Shown here one piece after another: positions 21,351 through 27,267 of a DNA stretch of 27,267 bases. The position numbers were made by a program, and so were the translations under genes. The stretch lies in assembly GCA_017394765.1 (NCBI GenBank), contig JAFPXF010000096.1:1-27267 (forward strand), read 5' to 3'. Each line of letters begins with the position of its first letter. Positions within the stretch are counted from its first letter, which is position 1. The notes beneath the pieces were generated by a model that saw only the letters and a list, made by a program, of their open reading frames with translations, had not been told where the DNA came from and searched no databases. The DNA is from Bacteroidales bacterium. Its GTDB lineage: Bacteria > Bacteroidota > Bacteroidia > Bacteroidales > WCHB1-69.

Positions 21351-22160
21351 ATGAAAAGACTGCTGCTTTGCCTCATCTTTGCTGTGCTCTGTCTTTCAGG
21401 CACGGCCAAAGGCTTGTTGGACCCAATTCCTGATGTGCCCAATCCGCCCCGTTTGGTCAACGACTTTGCGGGGGTGATGACGCGCGCGGAGGTGACGGAA
21501 ATGGAGCAGCGCCTGGTGGCCTTCAACGACACCACCACCAATGTCATCTGTGTGGTCACGGTGAACGACCTCGGTCATTACACCGCGGCGCAGTTCGCTT
21601 ACGAAATCGGCGAGCGTTGGGGCGTGCGTTCCCAAAACAAGCGCAACGGTGTGGTCATTCTCATCAAGCCCTCCACAGGCAACGGCGACGGGGATGTCTA
21701 TATCTCTGTGGGCTATGACCTGGAGCCGGTCATTACCGATGCCACGGCCAAGCGCATCATCGAGAAAAAGATGATTCCCGAATTGAGCCAGGGTCGCTAC
21801 AAGGCGGCCATCGACTCGGCGTTGGCCTATATCCTGCCCCTCGCGGCGGGTGAGATTTCCGAGGACCGCCTTTATGACCACGATAACGGCTCTCTCTTCG
21901 GATTGATTGTCGCCATCATCATCATTGTCGCTGTGCTGTATTTGATCGGAAAAAAGACCAACAGCAACGGTGACAGCAAAGGCCACTACACGGGCGGCAG
22001 CGGCAGCACCATCTTCATCGACCCCTTCCCGTACGGGAATATCAGCGGTTCCGGAGGCAGTTTCGGTGGTGGCAGTTTTGGCGGTGGCGGCTTCGGTGGC
22101 TTTGGAGGTTTTGGCGGCGGCGGCGGCTTCGGCGGCGGAGGTGCCGGTGGCAGATTCTAA
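21351..22160 (+). CDS. TPM-domain membrane protein with Gly-rich tail
   Basis: A 269-residue protein with a signal peptide at about 1-20. A TPM domain (about 33-165) begins with LVNDFAGVMTRAEVTEMEQRL, contains FAYEIGERWGVRSQNKRNGVVILI and then DVYISVGYDLEPVITD. One membrane helix lies at about 181-200 (LFGLIVAIIIIVAVLYLIG). The cytoplasmic tail ends in a low-complexity FGG/GGG stretch of about 40 residues. This is the usual YgcG/TPM layout. Related TPM proteins have been linked to photosystem repair or phosphatase activity in plants, but the role in bacteria is unsettled. Pairing with LemA is the common arrangement. The Gly-rich tail is frequent in the family. Confidence 0.93.
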   Translation: MKRLLLCLIFAVLCLSGTAKGLLDPIPDVPNPPRLVNDFAGVMTRAEVTEMEQRLVAFNDTTTNVICVVTVNDLGHYTAAQFAYEIGERWGVRSQNKRNGVVILIKPSTGNGDGDVYISVGYDLEPVITDATAKRIIEKKMIPELSQGRYKAAIDSALAYILPLAAGEISEDRLYDHDNGSLFGLIVAIIIIVAVLYLIGKKTNSNGDSKGHYTGGSGSTIFIDPFPYGNISGSGGSFGGGSFGGGGFGGFGGFGGGGGFGGGGAGGRF

Positions 22161-22199
22161 ACGGTTTGCGATGCTATATTAACTAATATCTACTTAAAG

Positions 22200-23552
22200 A
22201 TGGATACAAACAACAACAGAGGCTTTACCTCCAATATCGGTGCCATATTAGCCGCGGCCGGCGGGGCTGTCGGTCTGGGTAACGTGTGGCGTTTCCCCTA
22301 TATGTTGGGCAGCAACGGCGGCGGCGCCTTTCTCTTGGTATATGTCTTTTTCGTGCTGCTGATAGGCATTCCGTTGATGATGAGTGAGTTCATCATCGGA
22401 CGCCGCGCCCAGCGCAACGTTGTCGGCGCTTTCCGGGTGCTCAGTCCCAAACACAAGGGCTGGATGCTCGTCGGTATCTTCGGCATTGTCTGCGCTTTTC
22501 TCATCTACGCCTTCTACAGCGTGGTGGCCGGCTGGACCCTCAACTACATCGTGCTGGCGGCCGGAGGCCGGCTGGCGGGACAGACCCCCGACCGGGTGAC
22601 TCAAATCTTCTCCGACTTCACGCAGGGCTCGTTTTGGCCGCTCTGCAACCAGTTCCTCTTCCTCGCTCTCACGGGTTTGGTGGTGATGATGGGCGTGCAG
22701 AAAGGCATCGAGAAGGTCTCCAAAATCCTGATGCCCGTGCTTTTCATCCTGCTGCTGCTGATGTGCGTGCGCTCTGTCACGCTCGGAGCCGGAGCCAAAG
22801 AGGGACTCGCCTTCCTCTTCAAGCCCGACTTCAGCAAAATCACGGGCGGCTGCATCCTCTCCGCTCTCGGCCAGTCGTTCTTCTCCATGAGCATCGGTAT
22901 GGGCGCGATGATTACCTACGGTTCTTACATCCGCAAGGAGGACAAGCTGTTCAACACCAGCGTCTGGATTGCCGTGTGCGACTCGCTGGTGGCCATCTTG
23001 GCGGGCATCGTCATTTTCCCCGCTGTGTTCGCTTTCAGTATGGATCCGGCCAGCGGACCCGAACTGGTTTATATTGTGCTGCCCAACGTGTTCAACAGTA
23101 TGCCGGGTGGCGTGGTGTTCGCGGTGGTCTTCTTCCTGCTGCTTGGCATTGCCGCCCTCACCTCCACCATCTCTCTGTTGGAGATATTGGTGGCCGCCGC
23201 GGTGGAGGAGCTGCACTGGACGCGCCGGCGCGCCTCCCTGGTTTGCAGCATTGTCGTCTTCATCATCGGCGCTTTCTGCACACTCTCCTTCGGCCCGCTC
23301 AAGAATATGACCATTTTCGACAGCACCATTTTCGAGCTTTTTGACAAGATAACGGCCTCCTACCTGATGCCCATCGGCGCGTTGATGCTCACCATATTTT
23401 TGGGATGGTTTATGCCCAAGGCTGAGGTTAAAGACGAGCTCTCCAACGGCGGTGCCATCAAGGCCCGCGCCTTTGAGCTCTACTATTTTGTGTTAAGGTA
23501 TGTGGCCCCGATCGCTTTGGTTATCATTTTGATAACAGGGATAGTGGGATAG
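22200..23552 (+). CDS. Sodium-dependent transporter, NSS/SNF family
   Basis: A 450-residue integral membrane protein with about 11-12 hydrophobic segments, of the LeuT fold. The signature near the N-terminus, NIGAILAAAGGAVGLGNVWRFPYMLGSNGGGAFLL (written here only by its key GNVWRFPY core at about 28-35), includes the Na+ and substrate-binding unwound part of TM1. Further family motifs are QSFFSMSIGMGAMITYGSY and ALTSTISLLEI. It should import an amino acid or related solute with Na+. The substrate cannot be assigned. It starts 39 bases after the TPM gene with no terminator between. The normal stop is followed within seven bases by a foreign hsdS remnant, so its native downstream flank has been replaced. 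Confidence 0.94.
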   Translation: MDTNNNRGFTSNIGAILAAAGGAVGLGNVWRFPYMLGSNGGGAFLLVYVFFVLLIGIPLMMSEFIIGRRAQRNVVGAFRVLSPKHKGWMLVGIFGIVCAFLIYAFYSVVAGWTLNYIVLAAGGRLAGQTPDRVTQIFSDFTQGSFWPLCNQFLFLALTGLVVMMGVQKGIEKVSKILMPVLFILLLLMCVRSVTLGAGAKEGLAFLFKPDFSKITGGCILSALGQSFFSMSIGMGAMITYGSYIRKEDKLFNTSVWIAVCDSLVAILAGIVIFPAVFAFSMDPASGPELVYIVLPNVFNSMPGGVVFAVVFFLLLGIAALTSTISLLEILVAAAVEELHWTRRRASLVCSIVVFIIGAFCTLSFGPLKNMTIFDSTIFELFDKITASYLMPIGALMLTIFLGWFMPKAEVKDELSNGGAIKARAFELYYFVLRYVAPIALVIILITGIVG

Positions 23553-23559
23553 GGGTTGA

Positions 23560-23733
23560 ATCATTGAACATCTGACTGGAGAAAAACTCAATAAAGTTAC
23601 TGTTTTGGTTCCTCCTATGCCCCTCCAGCAACAGTTTATTTCCATTGCTGAACATGCCGACAAATCAGGTTTTGAATTGCGTAAGTCAATCGATGCGATA
23701 GATATGGTCATCAAGAGTTTGATCAACAGTTAG
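23560..23733 (+). pseudogene. hsdS: C-terminal remnant of type I restriction specificity subunit
   Basis: One frame runs from just after a stop codon (TGA 23557-23559) to TAG 23731-23733. It encodes about 57 residues with no start codon and includes EHLTGEKLNKVTVLVPPMPL, then QQQFISIAEH and KSIDAIDMVIKSL. This is the characteristic end of an HsdS subunit: the PPLPLQQQF turn after the second target-recognition domain, then the C-terminal conserved coiled coil. The target-recognition domains and the first conserved region are absent, and no hsdM or hsdR is present. It is a remnant of a lost restriction-modification locus, or a detached recombination cassette. Confidence 0.75.
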
Positions 23734-23808
23734 GCATAATGTCAGGACATGCGCTGATTAAAATGTCAAATCGGGGAGGATTCATTTACTATGGCATTGC
23801 TTTTTTTG

Positions 23809-23816
23809 TATTTTTG
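23809..23816 (+). promoter_or_regulatory. -7 promoter element of the wHTH / nucleotidyltransferase operon
   Basis: TATTTTTG matches TAnnTTTG. It lies about 62 bases before ATG 23879, with transcription predicted to begin near 23823. No good -33 TTTG is visible at the expected distance, so it may be intrinsically weak. Confidence 0.55.
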
Positions 23817-23825
23817 CACATTGAA

Positions 23826-23851
23826 TGTTCGAGAATCGCGAACAGCGAACA
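23826..23851 (+). promoter_or_regulatory. Operator-like repeat at the operon's transcription start
   Basis: TGTTCG (23826-23831) and CGAACA (23839-23844) form an inverted repeat with a 7-base gap. GCGAACA is then repeated directly (23838-23844 and 23845-23851). The site overlaps or follows the predicted transcription start, a typical place for an autorepressor. The following gene encodes a winged-helix protein. Binding is inferred. Confidence 0.5.
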
Positions 23852-23878
23852 GATTGTTGTAAATAATTTATATATACT

Positions 23879-24397
23879 ATGATGAAACCGCAAGATATTG
23901 TAATATTGCTAAAAAAAATGACACCGTCAGGGCAGCATTTGTCGTGCCGGAAACTGGCGGAATCGTTAGGGATGAGTGTCTCCAGTGTGAGCGAGAGTTT
24001 GGAGCGTTGTCGGAATGTCCAACTGATAGACCGCAATAAGAAGCGCGTCAACACAATGGCTTTGCAGGAGTTTCTGATTCACGGCTTGCAGTATGTCTTT
24101 CCCGCCGTCACCGGACGAGTTGTCCGCGGCGTGCCGGCCTACATCAGCGCCTCGCCCCTGAAGGAGCAAATCTCAAACAGCAGTGAGAGCTATGTATGGC
24201 ATTATACGAAAGGAAATGCCAGAGGACAACAAATAGAGCCCCTGTATCCTTCTGTTCCAGGCGCCATTTTGCAAGATGATGAACTTTACCAATTGTTAGT
24301 GATTGCCGACACGCTCCGCCTTGGCCGCGCTCGGGAGAGGGAGATCGCCATTGAAGAACTCACCAAACATATCAACCGCTATGTCGAAAACCAATAA
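23879..24397 (+). CDS. Winged-helix DNA-binding protein, candidate antitoxin/repressor
   Basis: A 172-residue protein. The N-terminus (about 5-55, DIVILLKKMTPSGQHLSCRKLAESLGMSVSSVSESLERCRNVQLID) is a MarR-like winged helix-turn-helix. The middle (about 62-105, LQEFLIHGLQYVFPAVTGRVVRGVPAYISASPL) and the C-terminus (RLGRAREREIAIEEL) match a recurrent bacterial family I recognise only as a partner of AbiEii-like nucleotidyltransferases. Two ATGs are adjacent at 23879 and 23882. The stop lies 17 bases inside the next gene, giving tight coupling. In AbiE-type systems the upstream winged-helix protein acts as autorepressor and antitoxin. By analogy that is the likely role here, but it is inference. 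Confidence 0.8.
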   Translation: MMKPQDIVILLKKMTPSGQHLSCRKLAESLGMSVSSVSESLERCRNVQLIDRNKKRVNTMALQEFLIHGLQYVFPAVTGRVVRGVPAYISASPLKEQISNSSESYVWHYTKGNARGQQIEPLYPSVPGAILQDDELYQLLVIADTLRLGRAREREIAIEELTKHINRYVENQ

Positions 24398-25859
24398 CGA
24401 ACGGCTGCAAGAGGTGGCGGAGGGTATGCAAGAGCTTAACGAACGGCTTGTGTATGTCGGCGGGGCAATGGCAGGCGTATATGCCACGGATCCTGCCGCC
24501 ACGGAACCGCGTACCACGCTTGATGTGGACTGCGTGGTGGATTCCACCTCCTATTCCGAACACGCTGCATTCGAAGAACTGCTCCGCCAGAGACATTTTC
24601 AAAACGACCAAACACCGAACGCCCCCATCTGCCGCTGGATTTATAATGGCGAGAAGGTGGATGTGATGTCGATGGACGAAAAGAGCCAGTCGTTTGGCAA
24701 CAGATGGTACCGTCCCGGATTTGGCAAGCGTGAACGGTTTGTTTTGGAGTCGGGCAGATCCATCTACCGGTTGCCGGCAACCTATTATATCGCCACAAAG
24801 ATGGAAGCGTTGTTTTCACGGGGCGGACAAGATTGGCGAGGCGCAAAGGACTTTGAGGACATTGTTTACGTGCTGAACTATTGCCCTGAATTTGTGGAAT
24901 ATTTCAAAAAGGCTGACGAGGAAGTGCGCACCTATCTCTCCAAACAATTTGCCTTGATGTTGCAACGCCCCAATTTCCCTGAGGAGTTGGAGTGCGCATT
25001 GCCATCAGATGAGATTGATCGCGTGGATATGCTCCTTGAGACTATGCATCAGATGGCATCTTATACTCCACAATGTCTGCGCATTCAATATGTCAGCGAC
25101 CTTCATTTGGAGTTTCCGCAAAACCGGCAATGGATTGCCGAGCATCCATTGGAAGTGACGGGCGACATACTGCTTGTTGCCGGCGACACGGCTTACCTTG
25201 ATTTGCCGGACTCCAAACACGAAACCTATTCCCAATACGAATTTTGGGATTGGGCAAGCAACCATTACGAACAGGTGATTGTCTGTTTGGGCAACCACGA
25301 ATTTTACGGATATTACGACCTCTCTTCCATACCGGAAGGATACTGCAAAGAGATCCGTCACAACGTGCACGCCTACTACAACGGTATTGTGCATATCGGA
25401 GAAGTCGATATCATAGTATCGACTTTGTGGTCGAAGATTGAGCCGCATAATGCGTTTCTGACAGAGCGCAATGTCAGCGACTTTTACCGCATTATGTACG
25501 GCAAGCACCGGCTGACAGCCGACGACTTCAACCGTGAGCACGAGCGTTGTCTTGCATTCATCAAACGGGCGGTTACGGAAAGCAACGCAAAAACAAAAAT
25601 TGTGCTCACTCATCATGTGCCCACGCAGCTGTGCACCGCCGAGGAATTCCGGAATAGCACGATTAACGGTGCGTTCACCGTGGAACTTGGCGACTATATT
25701 GCCGACAGCGGCGTTGACTTCTGGATATACGGACACTCACACCGCAACATAAGGGCTCAAATTGGCAAAACCCGTATCGTGTCCAATCAGTTGGGCTATG
25801 TATCTCATAGGGAACATTTAAGCAATGGGTTTGACTTTTCCGCAATGATTGAGGTATAA
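24381..25859 (+). CDS. Fusion of AbiEii-like nucleotidyltransferase and calcineurin-like metallophosphoesterase
   Basis: A 492-residue protein from ATG 24381. The frame is open further upstream but would overlap the previous gene extensively. Residues 1-225 are a Pol-beta-fold nucleotidyltransferase. They contain YVGGAMAGVY (Gly27, Gly28), LDVDCVVD with metal Asp48 and Asp50, a third acidic position at Asp94, and the family motif IATKMEALFSRG...DFED (Lys140 to Asp160). Residues 233-492 are a complete calcineurin-like phosphoesterase with SDLHLEF (Asp240, His242), AGDT (Asp269), GNHE (Asn305, His306), LTHH (His411, His412) and GHSH (His452, His454). All metal ligands are present in both halves. 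The phosphoesterase half begins as stand-alone homologues do (LRIQYVSDLHLEF), so this looks like a true gene fusion. It probably adds and removes, or cleaves, nucleotidyl or phosphate groups. Target unknown. Confidence 0.85.
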   Translation: MSKTNNERLQEVAEGMQELNERLVYVGGAMAGVYATDPAATEPRTTLDVDCVVDSTSYSEHAAFEELLRQRHFQNDQTPNAPICRWIYNGEKVDVMSMDEKSQSFGNRWYRPGFGKRERFVLESGRSIYRLPATYYIATKMEALFSRGGQDWRGAKDFEDIVYVLNYCPEFVEYFKKADEEVRTYLSKQFALMLQRPNFPEELECALPSDEIDRVDMLLETMHQMASYTPQCLRIQYVSDLHLEFPQNRQWIAEHPLEVTGDILLVAGDTAYLDLPDSKHETYSQYEFWDWASNHYEQVIVCLGNHEFYGYYDLSSIPEGYCKEIRHNVHAYYNGIVHIGEVDIIVSTLWSKIEPHNAFLTERNVSDFYRIMYGKHRLTADDFNREHERCLAFIKRAVTESNAKTKIVLTHHVPTQLCTAEEFRNSTINGAFTVELGDYIADSGVDFWIYGHSHRNIRAQIGKTRIVSNQLGYVSHREHLSNGFDFSAMIEV

Positions 25860-25981
25860 GGCCACGCGTTAATTAAATCATTTTTAGCAATCGATATTAT
25901 TAATAAAACAGTATTATAATCGGGAATAAGACACAAAAGACACTCATTCCTTAGTTTCTTGATTCCTTAACTTCTTAATTA

Positions 25982-26007
25982 TAGAGACGTTTCAGAAAAC
26001 GTCTCTA
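25982..26007. repeat. Perfect palindromic hairpin, REP-like
   Basis: TAGAGACGTTT (25982-25992), loop CAGA, and AAACGTCTCTA (25997-26007) form an 11-base perfect stem. It lies between the convergent fusion gene and nagB. There is no T run on either side, so an intrinsic terminator is doubtful. The GTAGAGACG-type palindrome looks like a dispersed repeat. The rest of the 25860-26013 gap is AT-rich and holds nothing else I can support. Confidence 0.6.
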
Positions 26008-26013
26008 CCTGCA

Positions 26014-26805
26014 TCACAGGTTCTCTTTTTCGATATCTTTGAAGTACTTCACGGTGCCGTAAGTCATCTCGTCGCAGGCGGCATCGTCGCAGACGATGAT
26101 GCCCTTGGGGTGCATCTGCAGCACGCTGACGGTCCACATTTGGCTGACGGCACCCTCTATGGCGTGCGCCAGGGCGCGGGCTTTGTTGTGTCCGTTGGCC
26201 AGGATCATCACCTCGCGGGCGTCCATCACCGTGCCCACACCGACGGTGAGGGCGGTCTTGGGCACCTTTTTCACGTCGTTGTCGAAGAAGCGGGAGTTGG
26301 CGATGATGGTATCGGTGGTCAAGGTCTTCACGCGCGTGCGTGAAGTGAGGGAAGAGCCTGGCTCGTTGAAGGCGATGTGCCCGTCGGGACCGATGCCGCC
26401 CATGAAAAGGTCGATGCCCCCGTACGACTGGATCTTCGCCTCATAGCGCGCACACTCCGCCTCCAGGTTTTCGGCATTGCCGTTCAGGATATTGACGTTC
26501 TCCTTGGGGATGTCGATGTGACGGAAAAAGTTGTTCCACATAAAGCTGTGGTAGCTCTCGGGGTGGTCTTCCGCGATGTTGACGTATTCGTCCATATTGA
26601 AGGTCACGACGTTCTTGAAGGAGATCTTCCCCTTCTGGTGCAGGTGCACTAATTCGCGGTAGGTGCCGATGGGCGTGGACCCTGTGGGCAACCCCAACAC
26701 AAAAGGTTTCTTTTCCGTGGGGTTGAAGGCGTTGATGCGCTCGACGATGTGGTTAGCCGCCCAACGTGACATTTCTTCGTAGTTTTTTTCAATGATTACT
26801 CGCAT
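26014..26805 (-). CDS. nagB: Glucosamine-6-phosphate deaminase
   Basis: A 263-residue enzyme that converts glucosamine 6-phosphate to fructose 6-phosphate and ammonia, the last step of amino-sugar catabolism. Catalytic residues fall at the same numbers as in the E. coli enzyme: Asp72 in NMDEYV, and Asp141, His143 and Glu148 in [34 protein letters not shown] is the phosphate-binding loop. Length is normal. It is monocistronic here. No nagA or transporter is next to it in the window. A -7 promoter element lies about 37-44 bases upstream of the ATG. Confidence 0.97.
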   Translation of the reverse strand: MRVIIEKNYEEMSRWAANHIVERINAFNPTEKKPFVLGLPTGSTPIGTYRELVHLHQKGKISFKNVVTFNMDEYVNIAEDHPESYHSFMWNNFFRHIDIPKENVNILNGNAENLEAECARYEAKIQSYGGIDLFMGGIGPDGHIAFNEPGSSLTSRTRVKTLTTDTIIANSRFFDNDVKKVPKTALTVGVGTVMDAREVMILANGHNKARALAHAIEGAVSQMWTVSVLQMHPKGIIVCDDAACDEMTYGTVKYFKDIEKENL

Positions 26806-26841
26806 AGTATGTTGTATTGTTTGATGAATTTTTTATAACTG

Positions 26842-26849
26842 CAAAGATA
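26842..26849 (-). promoter_or_regulatory. -7 promoter element of nagB
   Basis: On the minus strand TATCTTTG matches TAnnTTTG. The predicted start is about 30 bases before the nagB ATG. The -33 element is not clear. Confidence 0.5.
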
Positions 26850-26870
26850 ATAAATACCCATTCACTTATT

Positions 26871-27074
26871 TCATTGTTGATTCCTAATAGAACTGCCCCA
26901 CGGGTCGAAGTGCAGGGCGCGCACGACCTGCTTAAGACTGCCGGTGATGTGCGTATAACTGCCCAAACGGTCGGGGTGCACGTAATAGAGACTGTCCACC
27001 CCGTTGCGGCGCACGCAGACGGCGGCGAGGCCGTTGGCCCCATAAATGCAGTAATGTGCACTATTTTGAATCAT
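26871..27074 (-). pseudogene. RHS-core fragment
   Basis: The 67 residues from ATG 27074 contain CIYGANGLAAV, then SLYYVHPDRLGSYTHITG and ending RALHFDPWG. This is the RHS/YD-repeat pattern of a YG.nGL strand, H.D.LGS..ai.D, and a closing FdpwG that precedes the variable toxin tip. Full RHS proteins have hundreds to thousands of residues upstream and a C-terminal toxin downstream. Here a stop comes seven residues after FDPWG. It is either a decayed gene or a displaced RHS cassette that has lost its toxin. The preceding minus-strand ORF ends four bases before it. Confidence 0.7.
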
Positions 27075-27078
27075 TATT

Positions 27079-27267
27079 TTAGGGTTTAACGTTGTAAAAA
27101 TTACGAAATAGCACACATTCATAATATGTATCGATTATTTCAAAATGTTTCTCTATTTGTTGCATCACAGAAAGCAAATCTGTTACTGTAATAACACAAC
27201 CCGAATTTAGTTCTATTTCATATATAGAACCTATCGCAGATCTTAACAGGGGACGAATTCGAGCCAA
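27079..27267 (-). CDS. Partial unidentified ORF, possible RHS immunity protein
   Basis: This minus-strand frame is open at the window edge and ends at TAA 27079-27081. The visible 62 residues are mixed and include GSIYEIELNSGCVITVTDLL, then QQIEKHFEIIDTYYECVLF. I recognise no family. It sits directly before an RHS-core fragment on the same strand, four bases apart. In RHS loci an immunity gene typically lies between the full RHS toxin gene and orphan RHS cassettes. That would fit here if the region beyond the edge encodes an RHS toxin. The assignment is speculative. The N-terminus lies outside the window. Confidence 0.45.
   Translation of the reverse strand: MARIRPLLRSAIGSIYEIELNSGCVITVTDLLSVMQQIEKHFEIIDTYYECVLFRNFYNVKP

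Noticed and set aside
22040..22155. Gly-rich repetitive DNA at the end of the TPM gene as a possible unstable repeat or separate element.
   Set aside because: FGG/GGG tails are usual for TPM-family proteins, and the frame and stop are intact.

Overview
The window looks like a chromosomal segment of an anaerobic member of the order Bacteroidales that has a type IX secretion system (T9SS). The evidence is two proteins with C-terminal type A T9SS sorting domains (3560-9175, 10963-11448), Bacteroidetes-style promoters (-7 element TAnnTTTG, little Shine-Dalgarno signal), an oxygen-sensitive class III ribonucleotide reductase (nrdDG), a Bacteroidales EF-G2-type translocase paralogue, Kdo transferase (LPS) and several predicted outer-membrane barrels and lipoproteins. 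I cannot place it to genus. T9SS argues against Bacteroides itself.

Layout. 1-616 has no convincing gene. It holds a run of short hairpin repeats (1-220) followed by a GC-rich block of three consecutive long inverted repeats (235-499). 617-3236 is an ECF sigma-factor locus: sigma factor, small membrane protein (candidate anti-sigma), a small exported protein and two lipoproteins. The same two-part promoter-like sequence lies before the sigma gene and before the last lipoprotein. Two tandem terminators close it. 3560-11448 is a surface/secretion region: a 1871-residue T9SS cargo built from fibronectin-III, cleaved-adhesin-like and duplicated beta-sandwich modules, then a CoA-disulfide-reductase/rhodanese flavoprotein and a small T9SS cargo. 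11540-13201 holds an outer-membrane barrel and endonuclease IV.

A consensus promoter at 13210-13242 precedes tRNA-Glu(CUC). After 52 bases with no terminator comes an EF-G paralogue whose G domain has lost the catalytic His and other GTPase residues. Converging on it from the minus strand is nrdD-nrdG, preceded by a cobalamin riboswitch with its own promoter, so the B12-independent reductase should be repressed when B12 is plentiful. 18720-23552 is a plus-strand run: outer-membrane protein, waaA, lemA, a TPM-domain protein, and a sodium:neurotransmitter-symporter-type transporter.

23553-25859 is an accessory patch. It holds the C-terminal stub of a type I restriction specificity gene (hsdS), then a winged-helix protein overlapping a fusion of an AbiEii-like nucleotidyltransferase with a calcineurin-like metallophosphoesterase, with an operator-like repeat at the promoter. 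This two-gene unit is the best candidate for an undescribed toxin-antitoxin or defence system here. A perfect palindrome (25982-26007), nagB on the minus strand, and a decayed RHS fragment behind an unidentified partial ORF (possible immunity gene) finish the window.
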